Source of the DNA: Saccoglossus kowalevskii
Taxonomy: Eukaryota; Hemichordata; Enteropneusta; Harrimaniidae
Length of the DNA: 26,372 bases
Reading direction: 5' to 3'
Assembly: GCF_000003605.2 (NCBI RefSeq)
Contig: NW_003135341.1
Span: forward strand, 521,143 to 547,514
Shown: in pieces, positions 17,902 through 26,372 of the stretch
Layout of the letters: each line of letters opens with the position of its first letter
How positions within the stretch are numbered: the stretch's first letter is position 1
The notes under the pieces: model-generated
Told to the model about the DNA's origin: nothing
The model's input: the letters and a program-made list of their open reading frames with translations, nothing else
Databases searched by the model: none
Translations under genes and position numbers: made by a program

Positions 17902-19512
17902 AGACCAAACTACATCCTGTGTTTGTTTCACAGGGGTGTTATTATTATTGTTCATACACGGAAGTCACGTTCGAGCACTCGCACACAATAAGAACACCGT
18001 GGTACATTATATCATATTTACAAACATAGAGCAAGAAAACAAAAATAACATACATAACTGTTATATTTCTGAATTATATATTATTATATATGTATATTGT
18101 TCATTTAAATACAACTGTACTTCCATACTCTACAGTCTGGCTTTAGGAATGATTGTCAAAATAAGTTTACATTAATTATCAGTATTAACTCCTTAAGCAA
18201 TACAGATTCAATAATGACCCGGCCAGCCACGCCAAAGTCACCAATAACTGATCGTGCGTTATTTTACAAATACATAGATACGAATTATAATACAATTACA
18301 CAGAAACGCTATACACTACCACACACGGCTCAACACTGGACGGTCAATGTGCGTGGTCCCACACAGTTAGCGACAACTAGTGCGACGTAAACAGCTGTCT
18401 CTCTCTATCTCTCCAACGTTTCCTGTATTGACCTTGCTAATATCAACTCCAGATATCCGCTCGTCACGTGCGTATATTCGCCGTACAGTACGTGACCTAG
18501 AGAAACGTAGACCCGACAGCAAGTTCCAATCCGAACCACTGCGTCTACAGCGTGCCCCAGTAATTCCTGCAGAAACTTGACACTACGAAGTTACGACCAA
18601 TCAGTGCGCCGACCATCACCACACCTCATCTAGGTTGTCTGAAGGCGATAATGAATAATAGCATTCACAGCAAAAATGCCTGCGTAAGCGTAGTACACAA
18701 AATAACCGACAATAATTGCATTCATAGACTGCAAATTTAGTCAGCTAACTGATAAATACCTACGATTGAACACCACCCTTTAAAAGTCATCAAATTTACA
18801 TTACTCACTTGTCAATTACAATACAATGCGTTTCACACGACTTGCACAGGCTTCAGTTCATAACTTAATAACTGCCTGCAGCACATGGCTATGATGCAAA
18901 CCACTACTTTCTACATACAATATTTAGTATGTTCACTCGTCGCTGGTCCCTTGGTAAGTCACCAGCCAATAGCCTGTCTTTCCTGCCTCGATGTACGAGA
19001 TCAGGTGGCTATATGCTCAGCCAATCATATTACATTACTACTCTACCGGGGTGCTATTTAACCCAGCATAAGAAACACTGCCACCAAAATGTGACAGTTT
19101 GCGTCGTACTATACAATCAAAATATGAGAAATTACAAATAATTCTATAATCTACTTACATATGTGAGCGAACTACATGTACCTGTAAAGTAAGGTTTTAG
19201 TCATTACAAAAATCAACAATAACAAAGCAATGTCATTTTTTTTCAATATTTGCTATATTTGCAATATTTGTAATCAATGTTCTTTTATATCACAGTTCCA
19301 AGCATTTAGTCCAACGTTCAAAATGTACCAATGTCCGTGGTCCATGAATTTGAATAGCTAAACAAATCAAATATGGCTAACATCATAATCATTTAGGTTA
19401 ATTTTAAATCCATAATAGTTGGTCGGTTTACGTTCTCTTCTTGGATATCTTCTCGGAACATTAAGTGGTTCTATAATCTCAGTGCATGTCTCCTCCTTAG
19501 TAGCATTCACTT
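17902..19512 (-). other. Non-coding 3' region of the retrotransposon
   Basis: No frame with integrase or envelope resemblance was found between the end of the integrase frame and the polypurine tract. The length (1.6 kb) is long for a Gypsy element, so an inserted or lost gene, or unrelated inserted DNA, is possible. A CT-rich motif at about 18401 and an AATATTTGCTATATTTGCAATATTTG repeat at about 19237 are the only local patterns seen. Confidence 0.35.
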
Positions 19513-20613
19513 TTATATTTCCATCATCATTAGAATCAGAATTGTCCTAGATATTGTCTGTTTTTGTGTTTCTGTTGCTGGTTCAGAAGTGGTATCAACA
19601 TCTAAGTTCACAGATTTTGAATGGTCACCAACAATTCCTGCCGGTTTACACATTGGTGTCTCACCATGAACTTCTGATGAAGGTGAAGTTTCGTCCATCT
19701 GATCTGTCTTTGGATCAATTATCGGTGCCTCAACAATGGCAGCATCGTCCAACAGATTCTCCTCCGGTAAACCAATGCATTGTATGCGTTGATCCAAGCT
19801 AACCATGGGCACATACTTCAACCAGGAGACTATAGATTTCCCTTGATATTTCTTCAGCTTCTCATAATAGATGATCTTAAACTTACTGCGAAGGCTTCTT
19901 TGAATCCTGTACACCACATCTGAAAGTCGACGTATGAAGTAAGGCCCTTCAAAGTTTAGCTGCAATTTTGGACTCAACCCCATTCTCCTTCTTTCTTCCT
20001 TCAACCATACAAATTCTCCAGGTTGAAAACCAAGTGCCGATTGTTCTCTGGCCCAGGCATGCGCTTTTTGAACTTAGATTTCAGATCTGTCACATAGTCT
20101 GACTGTGTCCTGGCATCAGGATCATTACTTTCAAACATTAAGTCTACTGGCAAACATATACCTCTCTGCCAAGCATTAACATATTAGGGGTTTCACCTGT
20201 AGAAGAATGTACAGATCTATATGCCATGCCAACATAGGGTAAATACTGATTCCAGTCTTGTTGTTGTGTCAATGGATCAAGATAAGACTTAATCGATCCA
20301 ACAATAACCTTCATATGTCTTTCAACCAAAGTATCACTTTGAGGGTGGCACGATGTAGTGTAGGTCTTAGAAATGTCCAATAACCGCTTTGAAACAATCT
20401 ATACAGAACACCATTCCTGACACGAAGATGATAAATTTTTACCTCAGGAGAAAATGCAGAAATTCCCTCCCACGCAGGTCTCCAACCAACTCCTACAACA
20501 TCCTGACCAACTGGTACATATTCAGAAGCTAATGGGTTCAATGTGGAAGCTTTCTGACTAGATCCATCATCTGACTCTGGATCACATTTAGAGACACTAG
20601 TACTAGCATGCAT
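19513..20613 (-). pseudogene. Gypsy integrase remnant
   Basis: Three pieces are readable on the minus strand. A linker ends VRNGVLYR near 20400. A core fragment (20380-20144) has TSCHPQSDTLVERHMK, with the third catalytic residue Glu in LVER, followed by YLPYVGMAYRS and TPNMLMLGREV. A C-terminal part (about 20040-19513) has GEFVWLKEER, GLSPKLQ, FEGPYFI and DVVYRIQ. The HHCC zinc finger and the part of the core with the two catalytic aspartates, about 200 residues in related elements, are missing between the first two pieces. The frame also changes there. The acidic 100-residue tail after KKYQG is family-typical in position only. Confidence 0.7.
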
Positions 20614-20639
20614 CTGACCACATTGTTTACATTTATAAG

Positions 20640-22164
20640 TAGGTGCTCAACTTAATGCATCTGTATTGTCATGACGTTTGCCCGGCCTACTAATAATTCA
20701 ATCCAGTGAGCCAGCTGACCCTCAGGATTTTTGAATCGCATTAACCATGTTAAAGAAGCACGATCTGTCCGAAGTGTGACGATAGTAATTGACATAATTT
20801 ACCACTCCAAGCAACTATATATGAGCTCTGAAGCTGACAAAGCCCTACCTGCATAACCAATGGGCCATTCTTTCCCATCCTGTACCTTGGACAAAACATC
20901 ACCAATACCACAACTACTAGCATCGGTTTCTAGTATAAAGGTTTCATCTTCAGATGGAAATGCCAAAACGGGAGCAGATGTCAAAGAATCCTTTAGACTA
21001 TGAAAGGCATTTTGACATTGCATTGTCCATTCAAAGACAACGTTCCTCTTTGTTAACTCATGCAAGGGCCGTGCTAGTTCTGCAAACCCCTTGACAAAAC
21101 GTCTGTAGTATGAGGCCAAACCAATGAAAGAACGCACCTCTGTCACAGAACTGGGTGTTGGCCAATGCCGTATTACGTCCACCTTTTCGGGATCTGTCTC
21201 AACCCCATATTCCGAAATTCTGTGACCCAAAAATTCAACTACAGAGGCAAACAGCACACATTTGTTAGGTTTTAGTTTTAACCCTGTCTGTTGTAGCCGA
21301 TCAAAAACTAATTCTAATCGTTTCAACTCCTCCTCAAATGTTCTGGCAAATACAATAATGTCATCCAGATACAAGATTAAGATTTTCCATGATAAACCAC
21401 TGAAACAACATTTCATAACTCTTTCAAAAGGGCTTACACCATTATTCAAGCCAAATGGAAGCACTTTTCACTGATATAACCCAGTTTTCGTACAAAAGGC
21501 AGTGTATGGTGTAGGCTCAATTTGCCAATTTGCCAATATCCTGATTGTAAATCTAATGTAGAAAACCATTTTGACCCATAGAGTGATTCCAAAGCATCGT
21601 CAAACCTTGGGAGAGGAAAGCTGTCCTGGTCTGTAACTGAATTTAATTTAATTTTACGATAGTCTATGCACAGCCTTTTCGTCCCATCTTTTTTTCTGGA
21701 CCAAGACTATTGAGGAGCCCAAGGACTGACAGACTCCTAATTAATCCCCTATCCAAGAGATCTTTTATCTGTCTCTCTATCTCTCTGTGTTTCCATATTG
21801 GAGTACGATTTGGAGCTTTTCTTACTGGTTTTCCATGTACTACTATTTCATATTTTATTAGATCCACCTTTCCTAAATCCTTACCATCACAACTAAAGTC
21901 ATCAGAAGATTTGACCAACGAATCAACAAACTGTTTCTGTGTTTTATCCAAACACACATTACTCTTCCTGTACAGCTCCTTAAGATGACTCGGTACAAGA
22001 GCTTCAAAATCGTCCGAATTTGCTTGGAGGGAATTAGATCTAGTAGTACTAGAAGGCGTACTAATAGAACTTTCACTACTATGATTATTTACATTGGTTT
22101 CCTTCTTATCCGCCGAGCAATCCCACATTTTCAAAACTACCAGTAGACAGAGTTGGCATGACAC
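20640..22164 (-). pseudogene. Gypsy reverse transcriptase and RNase H remnant
   Basis: The upstream piece (22164-21664) has LVPSHLKELYRKS, DLIKYEIVVHGKPVRKAP and REIERQIKDLLDRGLI, the N-terminal RT region, then loses frame before the DGTKR segment. The main intact piece (21464-20799, 221 codons) begins at LPFGLNN and carries the catalytic YLDD at residues 32-35, LGHRIS, and FIGLASYYRRFVKGFA. The RNase H start FILETDASSCGIG lies near residue 176. The rest of RNase H down to about 20640 is readable only by switching frames (RPGKRHDNTDALS). Active-site motifs survive, but the reading frame does not. Confidence 0.8.
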
Positions 22165-22775
22165 AAGCAGTGTAATTCACCTCATATTCAGAAACTACAC
22201 AAGATCTCCCCATTCTTGTCACAAGATGGCGCTCAGCAAAACCGATCTTACCTTATTTTGACAAACTTACTTTTCTTCCAACAATCAAAGCCTCACTGCC
22301 GGCAGGAATGACAAAGTCTTTACAAACAACAATCCTGGATATATAAGGCTTCAGAGTGCTGAGGACTATCAAAACACGGAATTATATGACCCTCTTCTTC
22401 CAACACACCATTGAATGCATCAATTTTACATTTTAATGGACCTAGTGTAGACATACCAAGTACACGGTATCCTAAGATTCTAATTCGACAAAATATATTG
22501 GTACTTCAACAGTTTTACCACATAAAGTGGCATGCATATAGCAGAACTAAGTACTTCCGGTTTATGATCACCAACAGCACATACTGGCTCCCTGACCACC
22601 TGTAGCTGCGGTCTTTCCGTTTCAGTGGATCAGAGTCCATTTGAATACGGCATTTAACACCATAAATCTCTACATCAGCAAACTATCTGTTTTACCACAC
22701 CAATTGTCATTATTGGTCATTGAACGTGTTCTAATTTTCCCCAAGACACTACTGTGACAGACTTCCCGGGTCTGC
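22165..22775 (-). pseudogene. Degraded protease/linker region of the Gypsy element
   Basis: Only short family-like phrases survive in shifting frames (for example VIPAGSEALIVGRK near 22290). The Asp-Thr/Ser-Gly protease active site was not found. The plus-strand 64-codon frame at 22411-22605 is spurious. Confidence 0.45.
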
Positions 22776-23640
22776 TCACTTTCCTTGTTTTGCTTTACTG
22801 GGACCAGGGTTGACCCTCGTACCCAGTCTGTTGGTGTTTAAATCACTAGGTTTTTGACTGGTGGGACAATCCCTACGAAAGTGACCAGGTTGCTGACAAG
22901 CATAACATACTTTCTGACGTTTACTCTGTTTTGAACTTTGGCCTTGTGACCTCCCCCGGAGAGTCACAATCTCGTTTTTCAGCGTTTCTACACATTGTTG
23001 TAGCCCTTTTACAACACCAACTAAATCAGGGCCACTATCACTGTTACCGAGAATACTAATACCAGGCCGCCTTTTCAAATCAGAGCCAGGTTTGCTTAAT
23101 GTAAAATAGTTTTCCTTGTGTATGCTCTCACGTATTACATCGTCAAATAAACATCCTGGCTCCCCTAACAACGGATTTCAGGCGTATATATAGCATTGAA
23201 ATATGCGTCAATACAGAGCTGTTCAAACATCCCCCCTCTAGTATCAGGGTAAACAATAGCAACCATCTCAAGTATATCTTGAGCAAATCTCTGTAAACTT
23301 TCACCCTCATTATGGTGTCTCTGTTTTAAACTCAAGCGACTAATATCTCTTTTACCAATAGAGCCAAAACGAGAGGCGAAACGGTGACATAAATCCTTAT
23401 ATGTCATTTGTGCTATGTCAACTGTGCTTAATAACTGTAAAGCTGGTCCAGTTAACATTGCCAGCAAATACGCTTTCCGTTGACTCTCTCCCAAATTATG
23501 AAGTGAATCCGATACGTGTCCCATGACAAACTACCATCGTATCGCTGAGGTGTCAATCTAGCGCCATAATTACTACGCATTGAACTCTCTGGGAAACTAA
23601 ATTTAGTGGCTGCATTACAAAAATGTATTTATTCCATCCA
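22776..23640 (-). pseudogene. Gypsy gag remnant with CCHC zinc knuckle
   Basis: The minus strand first reads RYDGSLSWDTY (about 23550), then in another frame ESQRKAYLLAMLTGPALQLL and DLCHRFASRFG (23524-23165). After a further shift it reads RESIHKENYFTL and the zinc knuckle CYACQQPGHFRRDC (residues 89-102 of the 23171-22776 frame; spacing Cys-x2-Cys-x4-His-x4-Cys), followed by a basic tail to TGA at 22776. At least two frameshifts separate pieces that are continuous in working elements. Confidence 0.75.
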
Positions 23641-24114
23641 GTTGTACTGAAGTACTTGTACAGGAATGTTTGCTTTCGTTGGCGAAGTAAACTCGTTACT
23701 AACACGCGCTCTGGAAGCTTAGCAACAACACTAAGTTGATTTAAAAATAACCCGCTCTTATCTTATTTTGGAAAAGATCCATTTTTGTCAGTAGTCTCAA
23801 CAAACGAAGCCTTAGTATATGGAAAGCCAGGGTATTGTGTGGTGCAGCCGATTTATTTAAACGCTTGGTGAAGTAAAATGGTTCCATTCAACAAAAATAT
23901 AAAAAAATAATTCTGCTGGTGTTAAACAATTACGCTTCATTTTTTTAATTAAAGATTGCAGATTAATTTGCTGTTTATAATTTATGTTTAGTATGCTACC
24001 CGGTTTCTCGTAGATCAATTGATTTTGGATATAAAGAGTGAACTGAACTCGTTTTCCTTATATTTCCTTATAAATATTGTTAGCTGATGACATTTATGTT
24101 TACATATTTGGTGT
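23641..24114. other. No gene, LTR or primer-binding site recognised
   Basis: The 5' LTR of the minus-strand Gypsy element would be expected here, but neither TGTCATG nor CATGACA ends, nor similarity to 17336-17889, were seen by eye. The sequence is AT-rich and otherwise featureless. Confidence 0.35.
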
Positions 24115-24346
24115 TTTGTAAGATTATCATTCGAAAGTTGCCTCAATTTAAACCAACATTTTAGTGGTAGCCTAGTGTTGTTGTTTTTTTTTGCAGAAAT
24201 TTAAAAATGTACTTTCTTTCAACTTGACATTTGTCCCATTTAACAAAACCACGAATTTTAGACCTCCATAAATATATGTACCATAAAGCAAGATAGGTTG
24301 CACAATTAAATTGAAAATTGATTATATGAATGTCAGTATTTTGTCG
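24115..24346 (-). pseudogene. LINE reverse-transcriptase C-terminal remnant, copy 2
   Basis: The sequence is closely similar to 16806-17022 over about 220 bases, for example GTAAGATTATCATTCGAAAG, then AGTTGCCTCAATTTAAACCA, and CATAAAGCAAGATAGG further on. Small indels separate the two. On the minus strand it encodes the same residues in broken form (FVKWDKCQVE). It ends close to the 3' side of the SGNH gene. Confidence 0.55.
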
Positions 24347-24697
24347 TAAGGTTTTGTTGAGTCCTGGCATTCTTTTCTACTAAAACTTATCTAGTTCCAC
24401 ACATTTTCCGTCTGATGTTAGTAGAACAACATGATGTGTATATATAGTTGTAATATCAAAAGTTTTATTTTGATAGTGATTTTTTCCTGGTGTTTTCAAA
24501 GATTTATTATAAAGATATTAATCTTTCTTTTGAAGGAATTAACTTTTAGTTAATAAGTCAATCAGATGTTGCAACCCAGTTTATGGCACTAGAACTAAAT
24601 CATTTGCAAACTGTAGTGATGAAAAAAAAATATGCACCCAATATATAATGCCCACCATATTCAAACGTAATAAATTGAGATACGACATTTGGCAACT
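24347..24697. other. No gene seen
   Basis: AT-rich 3' flank of the SGNH gene. I found no clear AATAAA close to its TAA and no convincing SECIS-like hairpin. Confidence 0.35.
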
Positions 24698-26232
24698 TTA
24701 CCCAAGAGTATAGGTCATAACTCCCATGATGTTAAGACTCGCATTCATTGATTTGATTGACACAGTGTGTTTACCAGCGGTGATATTGGTGAATACATGA
24801 TGTCAAGTATATTCATTAGTTTTCCGATGTGTATCTATCGTCCGATTATTTGTGCAGTTTCCGTCTAACCAGACACTGCCCTTCCACGAGTTACTGCCGC
24901 TCAAACTGCCAATAACAAGACTACTTCCTAGGTTGTTAAATGGCTCAATGTCAATTTCAAATGTAATCGATCTGCCAGGTAATGTCGTTTTCCAGTAACA
25001 TTTTGTATCAACTCGCTCCTCATAGTGTGGGCATAATAGTTCCCAGCCCCTGTGCTCTATTACTTTCATGGGTAGTCTATTTCAATTCTCTGATAGCATA
25101 GACGTCCAACACTCTCCACTGACAATGTTTCGTGTATCCGTGTACAATGCCTGTGGTACCGCTCCTTCTTTGTCCAATTCCCGTTTGGCGGGATCGTCTC
25201 CCATTTGCCCGAATGTCGTGTTGAGTGTATGGATAAACAAACGGAATAGAGATAAAGCAACGATTTCGTGGGCATCATTGCTTGGGTGATGGTGATCAAC
25301 TGAGCTAATGAGATAATGTGACTCGTTTTTCATGATCTGCTCACATGCCAGATCTTCTAAACTGACGACGGGTACATGGTAGTGCCTACTCAGCAGTTTG
25401 CTACAGGGTGTAGAATTCCGGGTACATCTTCCTGTGTTTATAGTTCCTGACTTAATGAAGTCGACATAAATTAGTTGGGGTGGCCGAGGGATTCCTAAAA
25501 CCTTTCTTGTGAATTCTTCCTGGTGCGAGCATCCTTTTTTTTTTTATACACAACGTCATTCGTAGCAAATTCCCATATGAGCAAATCAAGTTTTTTCACG
25601 TCTAGATGGCCGTTCATGCAATACAAATGGTATTGGCTACCAGTAGCGCCGACAGCGCCATTTACAATCTTTGAGTGTATTCCAAAATATTTTAAAAGTT
25701 CCTGGAGTACATTGACATACAGATACGATGGATTGATAGCTGTTGCTGATGAGATAGAGCCACCGAGAACACCGATACGTAGATCTCTTTTAATGATCAG
25801 AGTTTCTTGTAGGGCATACTCTAAATTCTTGAGTGGTGTCACATGTGTCATAGCTTTAGATAACGCGACTTTGCTTATTCCAAATTTATTCGTCATATAC
25901 TGTTCTAGTTGTTTTAAAACCTTAGTTTCCACTATGTTTGAAAGAGATATGTTAGAGATATGGTCGAAATCTCTGTTGATGGAACGAGTAAAACTAGTGT
26001 TGAGACGTCTCACCTCATCTAGTATGTACTTGTGGTCATGAATGTTCCCGGTGTTGTTTTCAAGCATATTGTTAATTTGAGTGTTGGTGACGAACGTGCT
26101 GGGTACCCGTGACAAGTATAGTAAGTACACTAAAATGGTAAAACCGCTGATACCGACTAAATTGGAATATATCCAATATTTTCGCTTTGAAGTATTGCAC
26201 AGCGTTTGAATGTTCATGTCAATAACGGACAT
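24698..26232 (-). pseudogene. SGNH-hydrolase-like type II membrane protein, interrupted three times
   Basis: The first ATG is at 26232 (a longer frame would start at TTG, unlikely in an animal gene). A membrane anchor lies at about residues 21-41, followed by a luminal stem with several N-x-S/T sites. The SGNH blocks are: nucleophile in LGGSIS (Ser about 159), oxyanion Gly in NGAVGATGS, and Asn in EFATND (about 225). The frame then breaks at an A11 run (25545-25535). One frame over it continues with QEEFTRKVLGIPRPPQLIYV and the Asp/His block SVDHHHPSNDAHE. A TGA follows at 25084-25082. The C-terminal beta domain (GWELLCPHYEERVDT, then KCYWKTTLPG) meets another TGA at 24805-24803 and resumes as HHVFTNITAGKHTVS up to TAA at 24700-24698. 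SGNH enzymes are esterases or acyl-transfer enzymes; the substrate here is unknown. It is probably a young pseudogene, or a real gene with sequence errors. Confidence 0.75.
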
Positions 26233-26372
26233 CCCACGTTTCTTCAAGTTGTTATTCCTGCTGTGTGAACGATCAAAACAGTTACATATGAGTAAACTAG
26301 CATGACACTAGACTTACGTGCAGTCTGTTGCGATTCCGATGAAAAATGCTTGAAAAATAAATATAAATTGCG
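26233..26372 (-). promoter_or_regulatory. 5' flank of the SGNH-like gene
   Basis: On the minus strand a donor-like CAC/GTAAGT at 26317 and an acceptor-like GTTCACACAG ending at 26261 would bound a 57-base intron just upstream of the ATG. This could be a 5' UTR intron or chance. No TATA box was identified with confidence. Confidence 0.25.

Larger units (their letters stand above)
17336..23640 (-). mobile_element. Degenerate Ty3/Gypsy LTR retrotransposon
   Basis: On the minus strand the order is gag with a CCHC knuckle (about 23600-22776), a degraded protease/linker region (22775-22165) and reverse transcriptase and RNase H (22164-20640). Then come integrase (20613-19513), 1.6 kb without coding (19512-17902), a polypurine tract and an LTR (17889-17336). 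RT before integrase identifies Ty3/Gypsy. Each domain is broken by frameshifts or stops, the integrase core is partly deleted, and no second LTR or primer-binding site is found to the right. This is an old, immobile copy. The link between LTR and coding part is inferred from orientation and order. Confidence 0.75.

Noticed and set aside
19441-19500. Alternative polypurine tract (AAGGAGGAGACA on the minus strand) closer to the integrase end
   Set aside because: No LTR with matching inverted ends could be delimited next to it, unlike the one at 17336-17889.
24540-24610. ATGA...AAA...TGAT pattern resembling a SECIS core downstream of the SGNH gene
   Set aside because: The sequence between the motifs does not form the long stem required; only scattered pairs are possible by eye.

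Overview
The window is animal nuclear DNA: AT-rich, with large introns, GT-AG splice sites, AATAAA signals, many short inverted-repeat elements, LINE and Ty3/Gypsy remnants, and one 260-base assembly gap (13435-13694). A Gal3ST-type sulfotransferase and a membrane-anchored SGNH-domain protein, with a repeat load that resembles marine invertebrate genomes, suggest an invertebrate, possibly a deuterostome such as a hemichordate. That placement is a guess; no marker gene here fixes the species.

Layout. 1-1115: the start of a minus-strand gene, with a 21-codon first coding exon, a strong splice donor and a TATA-less promoter carrying CRE-like and E2F-like sites; the rest of the gene lies left of the window. 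1116-3660: no gene, with homopolymer-rich tandem repeats and a short mobile-element copy. 3663-5189 (minus): an intact single-exon 508-residue Ser/Thr-rich protein of unknown function with internal repeats. 6862-11751 (plus): a galactose 3-O-sulfotransferase family gene that I could assemble as four coding exons whose phases all agree, giving 489 residues. Its introns hold most of the repeats, including copies of a palindromic family with a CACT microsatellite and a TTAA-flanked MITE. 12360-17330: no intact gene; LINE tails, tandemly organised repeats and the gap. 17336-about 23640 (minus): a decayed Ty3/Gypsy retrotransposon with one LTR, a polypurine tract, and frameshifted gag, RT-RNase H and integrase pieces. 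24698-26232 (minus): an SGNH-hydrolase-like type II membrane protein interrupted by one frameshift in an A11 run and two in-frame TGA codons.

The cellular genes do not form an operon or an evident pathway, though both recognised ones are predicted type II membrane proteins; the Gal3ST protein is expected in the Golgi lumen. I did not find a novel multi-gene system. The observations most worth checking are the unrecognised 508-residue protein, the disrupted SGNH gene, and the non-autonomous repeat families, one of which has an empty-site comparison inside the window showing a TA target duplication.
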